Under the pieces are notes generated by a model. That model saw nothing but the letters and a program-made list of their open reading frames with translations, was not told where the DNA came from and did not search any database. 64,000 nt of DNA from Kalaharituber pfeilii (lineage: Eukaryota > Ascomycota > Pezizomycetes > Pezizales > Pezizaceae): the NCBI GenBank assembly GCA_015179045.1, contig WHUZ01000020.1, forward strand, positions 434,001-498,000, written 5' to 3'. Numbering within the stretch: position 1 is the first letter of the stretch; the number at the start of each line of letters is the position of its first letter. This document shows, one piece after another, positions 46,601 through 57,727 of the stretch. Both the position numbers and the translations under genes were made by a program.

Positions 46601-47076
46601 TTTCAGCTTCTAACTTCTACAAATCGACTTCATTTCAACGCCTGTTTAATCTACTCCTAAACTACACCTAACTTCCAACTACTCATATCCTCTTTTCAGC
46701 CTATTTTTATTATTCACTCCAAGATATCTCTCAGTTATAGTTCAATTTTACAGCCTCGACGAGATCAAGTACAACAAATAGTACTAGTGTAGTTCAATTC
46801 TACAGATTGCTGCACCAGTACTATCATGCGATAGCGATTCTGCATTTCGCTCTCCATTATTTCGTAATATTCATACGACCATTTGGATTGATTCAGATAT
46901 CAATATTATTTCCGTCGATTCTAGTCAATCCATATCTATGGATATTCATATGTTTTTTGACGATGCAATTGATGTTCCTCTCGAAAACTCTTGGTTCAAG
47001 TCCATGGGGCATTAATTGTACGGATAATTAATGATTACCCTCAACTAACATTACGTGGGCTTTTACTATCGCAGTA

Positions 47077-47131
<55 letters not shown>

Positions 47132-47758
47132 CAATTTAATATATTTTGCTAAATATAAATAGATATCCGGGTGATCCCGATAGTGAACATTATATTGAAC
47201 AATGTCCTGACCCACAACCTGCAACGTTAAATGTTATTGGTCAAGTGGGAAGAATTTCGGAACCTACTGGTGATTTAACACCATATAATTTATGGATGTT
47301 TGAATTAAGAACTCAATCTTGTCGAGGCTGTTGCTGTTGAGATAAGTGGCTTCGGTATTGGTAATCTGTAAAATTGAACTATAACTGAGAGACATCTTGG
47401 AGTGAATAATAAAAATAGGCTAAAAAGAAGATATGAGTAGTTGGAAGTTAGGTGTAGGTTAGGAGTAGATTAAACATGCGTTAAAATGAAGTCGATATTG
47501 ACACGGAGCCCGCACCATGCATTAGTACCGCGGGAAACACATGTAGTTAGCCTTTTCCTTTTTCTTTAATACAGAAACCTCGCCATAGCCCGTTGGGCGG
47601 CCTGCGAGTATTGATAAAAAAAAAAAAAAAAAAAGAAGTCGATACGTATGTAGAAGTTAGAAGCTGAAAATTAATAAATATTTGTAGGTAGCGGGCTATA
47701 AGAAGTAAGCAGTAATTAATAAGCAGTTATCAGCTAGCAGTAATTAGCGAAAAATGAT
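46508..47758. mobile_element. inverted-repeat element with 246-bp arms
   Basis: The left arm 46508-46753 is inverted relative to the right arm 47366-47758. The right arm contains a later 137-bp LINE-tail insertion plus its 10-bp duplication; subtracting these gives 246 bp, the same as the left arm. The 612-bp spacer holds an open stretch ending IDVPLENSWFKSMGH, a T run of about 54 bases, and a second open stretch containing PDSEHYIEQCPDPQPATLNV. No transposase is recognised and the outer flanks show no clear duplication. Confidence 0.75.
47498..47634 (+). mobile_element. tail-only LINE retroposon, type 2, longer copy
   Basis: About 118 bp of LINE 3' UTR (ending CTCGCCATAGCCCGTTGGGC, GGCCTGCGAGTATTGAT) plus poly(A). 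GAAGTCGATA flanks it at 47488-47497 and 47635-47644. Confidence 0.87.
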
Positions 47759-48542
47759 TACGTGATATACATATATATATACAAAAGGGGGGTTCCTTAC
47801 CTCACTTAGCCCGGTGCTTTGGCGATTGCGTCCGTAGGTATATATGCTCAATTAGTAAATCAGTAGAGGATTGCCATCCGTGATCAGGACTCTAACAGTT
47901 AAGATGTCTACTAGCGAGCAGAGAGCATTCATACCACCAGCATACCCGAGAAGCAACAGATACTCAGAACGTGGGGAATTACTGGTGCGCGGGGTACAAG
48001 GAAGGTCTCTATGGATTCTCATTGGCTTCTTTTCATTATACCGTAGTAAGGTTTTCACAACCAATCTGCTCACGCACATGTATATTCGAAATATATTAGT
48101 TCACATATCAACATAGATCCAGCTATCCCTGATGGCTGCCTGCGTGCATGCATGTGTAGACTGCGGCTGTACAACAAAAATGATAGATTTGATTAGTCAT
48201 TAGTGGGGCATCGAGACGGTATATCTGGTGTTGTGGTAGGCGGCGGCACCTAACTGCTATAACCACGCTGGCGCTGGGCTCAAGGAAGTCGCAGATCACG
48301 AGGGTTGTACAGGAAGTGAATTCTAAGAATGAGGCAAGGCTGGGAGGAAGTGTGATTAGAAATGGGTACTTGGTCAGCCAGCAGTATCAGAGGCGGTGAT
48401 TCTGTACAGCTCTTCGTTCTCAACAATTCAGTTCCTTCCTACGCATCTAGTTCTTCTATTCTATGGTTTAGTTCTTTATTCCTGTCTTCAGTTCTCCTTT
48501 GCTTTCGCTTACTCTCTACGTACCTTACAGTACCTTTATGTA
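47759..48542. other. intergenic, nothing recognised
   Basis: A TA-rich dinucleotide run at about 47766-47785 and unsupported short frames only. Confidence 0.4.
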
Positions 48543-48853
48543 GTGAGCGGCACGAGCCGAGCCAAGATCATGCTTGTGTTTTTCTTGACAGCTCGCTAAG
48601 ATGCTTAGCCAGTGCAAGGTTTCATAAACTGTAAATACCTAATATAGTAATAATTAGAGACTTGGAGCTCATTCTGACCTACCAACAACTTCGAAATGCT
48701 CAATTTAGCTGATAGTAGTGAGAAAGATGAAAATTTAGCTTAGTTTAGTTTAGTTTGTCAATATTATATATATAATCAATCTAGGCTCGAGCTCATGCCA
48801 GGCCAGCTCGAGCTCACCCTCCAGCTCGGCTCGAGCTAGCTCGTGCCGCTCAC
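48543..48853. mobile_element. 311-bp MITE with TA target
   Basis: GTGAGCGGCACGAGC at 48543-48557 and its perfect inverse GCTCGTGCCGCTCAC at 48839-48853, both flanked by TA. Next to the right end GCTCGAGCTC words are repeated. No coding capacity. Confidence 0.82.
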
Positions 48854-48855
48854 TA

Positions 48856-49383
48856 GATCACCTTCTACTATATTTAATACATACAAACATCAGTTGTTGT
48901 TGCCTTGCTTGTAAATTCGCACTCGCAGACACACTCAACACGGCACCACACAGTACAACCCGAAATATCCCTTTGAGGCGAATTGCCCAGTGACCTCCCA
49001 GCAGGACCCACGGCTGGTGAGCAATGGTCGGTAATACCCCTGACCCACTCATAGTGTAAGTATATATTCTCTATAAGAATCAGGTCCAGGCTCTTATACA
49101 AAATAAGAATACGTTCGTTACTAGCATTAGTTTATTATTTTTGCTGCTTAGTCATGTACTGTCGCAAACCCCCATGGTGAGAAATGGCGAGAGCGGTAGC
49201 CATTGGTGGGCGAGGGGGCAGGAGAAGCGGAATTTGTTCTAGTCGGGTAATGTGAAAGTGGAATAGAAGGAAGTGGGGTCTTCATCAACTCTGAGGGGAG
49301 AGCCTTCATCATTGCTACATAGTTCAACAGAGTGCAATAGACAATAATCACTTCTGACTTGCTCCTGTACTTCCCTCTATACG
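48856..49383. other. intergenic, nothing recognised
   Basis: No gene or clear repeat structure. It may include 3' sequence of the LINE whose RNase H part lies just beyond, but I cannot align it. Confidence 0.35.
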
Positions 49384-49448
49384 CCCTGCCATGGCGAACA
49401 GCTGCACGCGGGGTCACGTGACACAAAGAAAAAGAAAAAAAAAAAAAA
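49384..49448 (+). mobile_element. tail-only LINE retroposon, type 1
   Basis: CCCTGCCATGGCGAACAGCT then GCGGGGTCACGTGAC and poly(A). The 15-bp duplication ACTTCCCTCTATACG is at 49369-49383 and 49449-49463. It inserted into the older LINE RNase H remnant. Confidence 0.9.
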
Positions 49449-49463
49449 ACTTCCCTCTATACG

Positions 49464-49990
49464 ACTTTTCCTCCCACAGTACATAACAAGAGGCATGCTC
49501 CGCCGTTCAGCTGCTCGCAGTTCCTTCAACTTCTGCCGCAAGCCCCCCTCCGTCACCACGGACCTTCCAATCCTGTCCGCTGCCTTCTTCGCCTCCGCAT
49601 CCGCCGCCTCGTTCCCTGCGATGCCGATATGGGCTTTCACCCACATCAGTTTCACTCCGCCCCCTTTCTTCTTTCTCTCCGCAATAAGGTCCACCACCCT
49701 TCTCAGGTCCCCGGTCCTCGCCTTGCCCCGGCTTCCTGCCTTCTGCAATGCCGCTATCGCTGCCTGTGAATCTGTCAGAACTACCACGGCTGCCGGTGCC
49801 GGTATCGCCTTCTCCAGGCCCTTTCTCATGCCCTGATTTCCCCATCCCACACTGTTGCTCCCGTTTTTTCTTCGCCGCCCCCCCCGTCACACTTCCAGAA
49901 ACCTCCCTCCACTCTCCCCTTTTCGTTTCTGCTCCCATCCGTATACACACTAGGGGGAGGCACGGTAATGAGGTGGGGCAGGGGGGCGGT
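49464..49990 (-). pseudogene. LINE RNase H domain remnant
   Basis: On the minus strand the frame reads PPPSVYTDGSRNEKGRVEGG (first Asp of RNase H), shifts by one near 49855, and continues VVVLTDSQAAIAALQKAG (third acidic site) and LMWVKAHIGIAGNEAADAEA (His and final Asp). This is the RNase H module found after reverse transcriptase in Tad1/I-type LINEs, which removes the RNA template strand. Reverse transcriptase is missing and one frameshift is present, so it is a relic. Confidence 0.8.
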
Positions 49991-50562
49991 CACTACTTTC
50001 ACCAGACTGAGAACGGGGAAGGGGATGGGAAAGGAATGGGGGATGGGAAAGGAATGGGAGATGAAGATCGGGAAAATAGGGGAAGGGAGTGTATGTGGAT
50101 GTGGGGAGAAACAAACGGCGGACCACCTGGCGTTCAGGTGTGAGAGGGTAGCATACCCGGAAGGGTGGGGGGAGTGGGAGGATTTCGAGAAGAGAAAGTG
50201 GGTGGAGCAACAGGAGAACGGGGAGGGGGTGGATATCCTGGAACAATTGTTCCACTCTCTGAAGGCATAGGGGAGGGTTTTTATTGCCGGGGGCATACGT
50301 TGGTGATGGAGTCCTGTGCAGAAGCGGGGAGGGGGAGACTTTTCGTTTGTAAAAGTGGCGGCGGAGGGAATGTGGAGCTATTTTATTGCCGCGAGGAGGT
50401 GCGGCGGGGGGGGGGGGGGGGGGGGGGGGGGCTAGTCTCGTTTGTAAGAGTAGGCGGCGGAGGAGTAGGTAGATATGCTTGCCTCCGAGCATCGAGCGTC
50501 TAGACCCCGGGGCCCTGCTATGGCGGATAGCTGCAAGCGGGGTGACGACAGGAAAAAAAAAG
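49968..50562 (+). pseudogene. LINE ORF2 C-terminus and 3' UTR with type 1 tail
   Basis: The plus-strand frame 49968-50270 ends with a zinc finger (VCGCGEKQTADHLAFRC, C-x-C-x7-H-x4-C) and EGVDILEQLFHSLKA, typical of the last part of LINE ORF2. A 3' UTR follows with repeated GTTTGTAAAAGTGGCGGCGG-like words and a 26-G run (50406-50431). It ends GCCTCCGAGCATCGAGCGTC, the type 1 tail and a short poly(A). This links the type 1 tail to a LINE ORF2. Confidence 0.72.
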
Positions 50563-51160
50563 AAGCATGCTGTTCCTATTTTGAGAGCTTATCGATAAGC
50601 GAAAAATACGAAGAATCAAAAGTCTGGAGGTTAAAAGAAAGGCACAGCAAGCTCAGCGGAAGATCTCAGATTTTTATCATCCCAAAACACATAAATCCGC
50701 CCCCCTCTCTTCACTGTACCTCCTTCTTCATCCACATCTCTCTCTCTTTAGCTGCAACCCCACCTCCACCCCCTTTCACCCCCCTACTTTTCATCCATGT
50801 ACCACTCATATCACGCCTGCTCTTATCCACTTCTCTTATTCTTAAACCCTTGTGTAAGCTCTCCGTGCCACTTTTCTAACAACCTCCACATGTATTCCGG
50901 TATCTCTCAAACATAAGAATTATGTTCGTTGTAAGATATTACCCCGCCGCCCGAGGGCATGCCTTTAATGGGAGTATACTGTATCTATTTTTCGGTCCCA
51001 ATGTCATGGATCTATTGTTCGATCCAGGTTGCGGGCGCCAAGAAACCAGGGGTAGTGGTGGGCTGGCAACGGGTAGGGAGCTTAAAAAATTCTCCAAAAT
51101 TTCACTCCTGGGAAAAATTTGAAGAATGGAGTATTTTAGAATTAAAATTAGATCAAAGAC
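50563..51160. other. intergenic, 3' flank of the haem-c gene
   Basis: A C/T-rich patch near 50700-50780 and no supported gene. Confidence 0.4.
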
Positions 51161-53543
51161 TCAGCCTCCTAGTGGCTTTCGATCTATGTAGGTTTCGCTG
51201 AGGGGGATGTTGTAGTTCCGAAGTGGCCTCCAAGCGCTTGTCCTTTTGGAATGGTTGTGGCCGGTAAATTGACTTTCCCGCAATGCTTCTCTCTTTTCAA
51301 GGCTACCCGGCATTTTCTCTCCCGTGAAGATGAACTTGGTCCCAACAAACAGTCTCTCGTATAATAACCGACTGTTCTTCCAATGGTGAAACCTGTGGTA
51401 ACCAATCATCAACTGTAGGGAGTAATCTCCTGATGTGGCATCTTTGGTAAAAGGTTCTCCCGCAGGTATGTTGCGGAACCTGTGCCGTAAATCATGACCT
51501 AGTTAGCAAAGGTCCAAAAGCACTTCTGAGATTAAAGTGGTGTAATGGAGAAAGGTAGTCTAATCATATCAAATTTACCATTGCATGAGTTTTTTGTCAT
51601 CCACTGGACAGTAATGGCCTGGTGGGCTCTGAATTACGTCGGGCGTCATCTTCGTTTCTCCAGCCTTCTGGGCCATGGAATGGCATGATATGCATGAGGA
51701 TATGAAGTTGTCAACTAAAAATGTAAATGTTAATCTTCTTTCTACCGGAAGCTGGACCATATTAACAGATTGAGGGCTGTGTTTAACAATGAGTAGCATA
51801 CCTGGTCCATTGAAACGTCCGTTCCACCCCGGCATGGGTTTTGAACCCCCCAACTTCTTCATCAAATTTGTCGCTTCAGGATTCATCCACTGTTCATATG
51901 GCCTTTCACCCGCTTCATAAGCAGCCTGGGTTAAGTTGGGGGAATTTCCCCACATGAGTCCGATGGGGATTATTCTTTGCCATGGCTACAAATTGCGATG
52001 TCAATTGTGTGTTATGTTAGTCATAGCTGATCGTGGATTTTAAGTCACCCCCGCCTCCTGCCCTCCAATTGCAAGGAAAACAAAAAGAAAGAAAGACAAG
52101 CAAGAATGAATTGATTTCAAATGTAATGTGGACAGAACTCACATTGGGATGCTTCTTTGACCCGTCGTAGACGAACGATCCAAAGATCCACCCAATTGGT
52201 GATCTATGGTCTTTTACAGCAAAATCCACCTGCAGTAGTCGCAGCTTCGAGGCAAAGTCATTGCGGCCCGTTGGTTTGCCAGTAGCTGGATTGACACCAG
52301 TGAATATGACCTACAGAGCGGTAAGCTTGGTATAAACAGATTAGAGGCAGGGTGAAGGTTGTTCATCTCATACAGCATCCATAGTTGGAGCACCCTTGAG
52401 GATTGGTATCTCGTCTTCAGTTGCGTCAGTAAATAGCAACTATACAGGTTCATGTGTTAGTGAATTTGTGCGGCTTCCAATGCTTGATGCCTATGCCATG
52501 TTGGGATGCATACCTTGAAGACACAAGTCCCCTTTGGAAATGAAATATCTCGACCCCACTTCGGGTTCGAAGTATCTTTCCACATATTTCCAAAAAACCG
52601 TGGCTCCTACAGAGTCATCGTTGCAAAGTTATAGAAAAATGTAAGTCAGAAGCATGTATTTTGGCAATTGGGGAAACTGAAAGCACGCCTAAAATCGAGG
52701 GGGCAAATCCAGTTAGTACATACCAGCTTCGTTATAATATCCACATGCCCAGTTTTGAATGTATCTCTTCTGCGACTCTGCAATTACGCCATGAGGAGTG
52801 GGTAACTCATATGTAAGCCCGTTCAGCGGCTCTCGCCCCGTCTCCCCATAGTGCATCCATGCTGCATGGTACCAATTCCGAATCTAGTGATGTTAGCGCG
52901 CTTACTCTATAACAGCGTATTATCCTGCCCCCTTTCTCTCCTCCATTATCCGTGGACAAGTCTGCTTCACCTATATTTCAGTGCCAACCAGACTAGCTCC
53001 ATTTTGCCAGGGGCTTTTGACAGTACTCATAAATGTAAATTCCACTAGCAGAATTGTTGAAGGACCCACAGTATTTTTCTGCACAACAAACTCATTGTTT
53101 TCATTGCCCTCCCAACAATAGTCCTTTATCACCGTGCAATACGACTCCGGCTGTGTTTTAAAGTCGTAATTCATCCACGGCGCATCGTCTTTTGGCGGCA
53201 GCGGCATTGTCGGCGGCAGCGGTATTGTCGGCGGCAGCGGCGTTGTCGGCGGCATCGGCGGCAACATGATATCCCGTTTCGCAATTTCCATGCCTTCTTT
53301 CCCAGCGCCGGAGGTGAGCTTGTGGATGCCCGGCATTCCTGGGTAATCATTTCTGATCTCCCAAACTCGCCCAGTCCAGCCCAGGGGTACAGGATAAATA
53401 GAGGACTTGCGAAACATCGCGTCTGCTTCATCAGAGAATTTGCTGGGGCCGTTGGCGGACGCAGCAGCGCCAGCGCCGGCAAGGATGGCGCTGGTGGCAA
53501 GGAGTCGCCTGTTGGCAAAGCGGTGCAATACGCGGCTGACCAT
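51161..53543 (-). CDS. c-type cytochrome-like protein with CxxCH motif, one frameshift
   Basis: Eight exons on the minus strand (53543-53070, 52883-52724, 52606-52514, 52439-52374, 52310-52143, 51985-51802, 51714-51579, 51479-51161) join with GT-AG introns of 63-186 bp. Phases agree everywhere except exon 3, where a run of six T (about 52591-52596 on the plus strand, as A) is one base too long; with five the protein would be 532 residues. The N-terminus MVSRVLHRFANRRLLATSAI is Arg-rich and followed by Ala/Gly, as in a mitochondrial or secretory leader. RNWYHAAWMHYGETGREPLN, LRLLQVDFAVKDHRSPIGWI and NGRFNGP then SSCISCHSMAQ follow; the last is a haem-c attachment motif. WFRNIPAGEPF comes in the last exon. 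The pattern resembles bacterial hypothetical cytochrome-c-family proteins. The reaction is unknown. Confidence 0.78.
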
Positions 53544-54396
53544 GCTGAAGAGATAGAGGGTGCATATATGATTATGTTGGCATAAAAGAACGTCGGTGGT
53601 ACCTCAAATGCGGAAATATTTGCGTTCTGTGACAAAGTCAAAAGAGAAAATCAAATAAGGACAAAACCCTATGAGAATACTTTGACTTTAGTATATAAAT
53701 TCATGCTCACCTTGCACAGCACCAGTACCCGGCGCGAGCTGAGTAAGTCAGGCCTCCCAGCAGAACTAGCGCAATGCAGACTCCCTGCGTGTTAGTGGCT
53801 ACTAACCGAAAAATCAATATCTGGACAGGGGATCAATAGGTCTGGTTAGGGATCAATGCAACTGATGCACTATGAATATTGTGTGTAAACTAGCATAGTT
53901 CCGTATGCTTCGCTGGGGATGTCCTTGAGACCAGTCCAAATTTCGTGATAGTGGCTCAATTTTATTTTGTTAGAAGTATCCGGACAGCTGACCTAATGAA
54001 ATTCACTGGATATCTGACTTGGGTCTTTATATCACCAACATGATACAGTCACATGGCAAAAGAGAGTGTACTAGTACACCTTTGCGTAATCTTTGGGCCT
54101 GTGCTTGATTAAGATATACACGCGCATGTCTTAGACATAAGCGCGCGTATGTCTCACAACATTGTGCTATCTTGGTAATTCTGAGCCGCAGATAGAAAAA
54201 TATACAGTCAACTCCTACTAATGTACCCCTGTCCGAATACATAGTTTACTTGCTGATAAAGGGGACCGGAAGTCAAGAAAAAGTTTACAGCTGCCTACAG
54301 GTAACTGACAGCCGAATTTACAAAATCCTGCCTAATAATGTCAACTCAAACTGCCGCCTCCTCAGCTAATACTCCCAGCACTTCTGCCTCTAATAT
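53544..54396. other. upstream intergenic region
   Basis: The promoter of the haem-c gene should be here. I see no repeat or gene in it; a few short frames are unsupported. Confidence 0.4.
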
Positions 54397-55450
54397 TAAA
54401 ATAGAGGGATTTTGCAACATCCGGGTAAAGCTGTTCGGGTAATTATTAAGCAATGTTGCTGTAGCAACGAAGTGTTTGTGGCGCAGTTAGCAGCATATAT
54501 ACAGGTTAATTATTAGTAGGCGGATTTTGCAATGCTCCAAGTAAAGTTATTCGGTTAACTTCAAAAATAGCATTAATAATGATACTTTAACCAAGAAATA
54601 TGCTTAGATTTTGCAGCACTTCTGAGGCTACTTTTGCGGCTATTTTTCTGCATTCCACCACATCTCTGCTGAGAATCTTATCCTCTCCCAAAGCTTTCCT
54701 TTTTGCTCAGGTTGATGCTCTGCTTGATTCTTAACACATCAATGAGCCAAATGAATTTTTTTCTTGCTCTTTTAATCGAGTATGCAAAGCTTCAGAGGAT
54801 GAGGAAGATTGGCTCAATGGAGTAACCATTCATGGTCACCCATGTGGACAGTTCAGAGGAATAAGAGTCTCGGATGATTGAGAAGGGCCTTGAGAAGACA
54901 TACTAGCTTTTCCAAGTGATAAAACAAGCCTGGTATTGAGAATAAAATTTTCTCGGATGGGGAAGTTAACCAGCAGAGTTCGGTTATTTAATCGAATTTT
55001 GCCTGCTACACCAGCCACAAACAATTCGTCGCTACAGCAACCGTGATTAATAATTACCCGAATTGCTTTACCCAGACATTGCAAAATCCGCCTATTATTA
55101 ACAGCAAGTATACCGCTTAAACTCCTTTTCTTGGGATAACTTGGATTGCCAAATCATTTTTTTATGTCGCACTTCGGTTTATAGCTTCTCCAGACGCTGT
55201 TCTATCTCAGGAACTATGAATTATGGCCTGTTGTGCGACAAGCAATGTATTCCAAACTCTGCCCATTTATGCATCACTTGACTGCCAATGCACTGGTTAA
55301 GCCGATACCAGTGAGACTAAATCTTGACTAAAAGCTTGCATAATTTTACCCAAGTCACAATCCCAAAATCCCTCTTGCTTTTATGGTTATTTTTGTGCTT
55401 AATAATCATGCTTTGCTTTGCCCCAACAACTTTACCCGGATGTTGCCGCT
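54397..55450. repeat. nested TIR elements of one family
   Basis: GCAACATCCGGGTAAAG at 54417-54433 is inverted at about 55430-55446. Inside lies the better preserved MITE 54519-55092. The outer ends are truncated, so I read an older copy of the family that received a younger one. Confidence 0.55.
54519..55092. mobile_element. 574-bp MITE with TA target
   Basis: GGCGGATTTTGCAATG at the left and CATTGCAAAATCCGCC-like sequence at the right (GACATTGCAAAATCCGCC), flanked by TA at 54517-54518 and 55093-55094. Similarity between arms continues through TTCGGGTAATTATTAA-type sequence. No coding capacity. Confidence 0.75.
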
Positions 55451-55520
55451 TCTACTAGTACAGTACCGTACCAATTGTGCTGCTCCTAAGAAACAGATGA
55501 GTGACTTTGAAAAAGGCTAA
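55451..55520. other. short spacer
   Basis: Nothing recognised. Confidence 0.3.
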
Positions 55521-55625
55521 TGTTACGGGTTCACCGCAATCGTAGGGCGGGATGGATGTGCGCGCACGAAATGCACATATGCGCCACAAGCGATATGCGA
55601 CAGCTGGAACGGTGTCGCAGTCGCT
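55521..55625 (+). mobile_element. truncated LTR, family A
   Basis: TGTTACGGGTTCACCGCAAT and ATATGCGACAGC match the first half of the family A LTR at 46091. The second half is missing and unrelated sequence follows. Confidence 0.75.
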
Positions 55626-55714
55626 CTATCTTCTCTATATAGTACTGAGGTTGAGCTGATTGTATTTCAACTCCGGCCTCCGTCCAATAGATTTCTATAC
55701 TTTGTAGCTATGAC

Positions 55715-55850
55715 CTAGTCTCGTAACCAGACGCTGACTAAGCGGAGTTTCATGCATGGGTGTTGCTCCGCTAGAGAGCGTCTGGGAGAAAATCGCCCGG
55801 TTTTGATAGGCGTCTCCGCTCCGCCAAATTGGTTGATTCCGCAACCAGTT
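55715..55850 (+). repeat. repeat shared with 60180-60310 (possible LINE 5' region)
   Basis: GTCTGGGAGAAAATCGCCCG and GGCGTCTCCGCTCCGCC here are inverted relative to 60185-60240. TCTCGTAACCAGACG also recurs near 61030 and 42105. It may be the 5' end of a retroelement family, but the coding link is not shown. Confidence 0.5.
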
Positions 55851-56234
55851 TTGGGACTTCCGCAACTAGTCTCGTAAGCATTCCGCAACACGGCTTTTGA
55901 TGTTTTATGCTACCCAAAATAAACTTCGGAAATTGTAAACACCCCCATAAGACTAAAATCCTTCATACCTATGTTCCAAGTACCTATCCCATGGTAATTC
56001 AACCCGGCTTGTTAAGTTTTACTTCACAAATAGCACCAAGAATAATAAAAGCTAGGCCTATAGGATCCAATGCAAGCATTGGTCTGCCAAGTTAGTTGAT
56101 TCCACAACTGATCTCGAAACTTCCACAATGTTCAAATTACTCTGTAATATAATTTTGCAAAACCTAGTTTACGCCCTCAGCGCCCATTATGCAAGTAATT
56201 CTGTCATCGGTGTCGCAACGTATAATGAGACAAT
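55851..56234. other. intergenic, nothing recognised
   Basis: Short words such as TTCCGCAAC recur at 55845-55890. No gene. Confidence 0.35.
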
Positions 56235-56460
56235 ATGTGCGTACTCAATGTACTCAATATGCCCAATATGTACTACATCTTATATGCGCACTTAACATAC
56301 TCAACATGCTCAATATGCCAATATCTTACATGTGTACCCAATATGCTTAAAATGCTCAATATGCTCGTGCACACCCAATGTTCTCATGTGCATGCCCAAT
56401 ATGCTACTTCACTCAATATACCCAATAGCGTGAAGATAGTCAATGAACTCAATTAGCCAA
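56235..56460. repeat. degenerate CTCAATATGC repeat
   Basis: About 15 imperfect copies of a CTCAATATGCCCA-like word of 10-13 bp. Confidence 0.7.
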
Positions 56461-56819
56461 TATCACAGCTTGCCTGGAGTGCTCTTGTTAGTATAAGTTT
56501 ATACCGTGACTATTGCAAAAGGGGTACCAGAGAGTGGGATTAGGCTAAATTGACTTGCTTAGGGACATTTGGGTCACTGAGGGGCCTTGTTAGGTCGCTT
56601 AAATTGGGTGCTGATGAGGTCACTTAGGTCACTTCAGCCCACCGGACGCTATTCCATATGTCAGCTGGGATAGCCTATAAGGGCAGCCGGACTAGGTATA
56701 GTAAGTTGCTTATTAGTCTACTTCTAGCCTGCATATTGATACTATACGAATTGCACCTAATCATATATTGAAGACTCAGGAGTTAACTCATAGACTCAAG
56801 GGGTCAGATAAAGAGGTAT

Positions 56820-57270
56820 GAAGGTCTCTTCCGGAGGCAAGGTAAGGCATAGCACAAGTTGCTTACATATATTAACAGGTCTACCTCAATGGCACAAGAT
56901 ACTACAGAATGAGCTCTATTGACATGTATGCCAGGGCCCTTTTGACGGTACGAGAATGGTAGAATAAGTTCAATTTAACAGATATAGCAGGCCTCCCTCT
57001 ACGGCATGAGATACTATGCCACTGTGAGCTCAATTTACAGGTATGGTGAGTTCCTTCCAACATCGTGAGATGTGTAAACATGAGCTCAATTTAAAGGTAT
57101 AGCAGGGCCCTTTCGACGGCATAAGATATAGCAATATAGACTCAATTTATAGGTATGGCAGGTCTCCTTTGACGCCATGAGATATATTAACTTAAGCTCA
57201 ATCTGATGAGTATGGTAGGTTTCTTCCAATGTCAGAGATGTGGCTCAATGGGCTCAATCTATAGAATATG
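56820..57270. repeat. degenerate tandem repeat of about 62-66 bp
   Basis: Seven diverged units with GAGCTCAATTTACAGGTATGG-like starts (cut here to a core AGCTCAATTTA), GGCAGG, CCTTTCGACGGCATGAGATA-like centres. No gene. Confidence 0.7.
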
Positions 57271-57727
57271 GTGAAGCAGTAGGGAAGAGGCATGGCATAG
57301 AGGGATGAAGAAAGAGCACTTGTATATATCGCGATAGCTAGTAATAAATCATTTATACAAAGAATTGAGAACACATGAAAGTATATCAATATAGTTAAGA
57401 ACATATGAGTATATTCAAGGAGAGTTGACTCGGACAATATGAATATCCTATCCAGTGTGAAGTTCCCAACGAGACTGATCAAGTCAATTGTGTCCCGAAT
57501 GAGACTATCAAGTAAACTGCATTCCAACGAGACCTATCAAGTCAACTGCACCCTGCGTGTTAGTGACGTAGTAGTATAGACCCATACATTGAAAACGTGG
57601 CTGACTGGGGCCGTATGTCATAAAATGAGTTTGTGCCCTAGCACCCTACGCGCCAGGTGCTCACGGCACTGAAGGCACAAACCAGACCCCCATTGTTGTT
57701 GATGCAGTTTAGAATACTAATTAGGTA

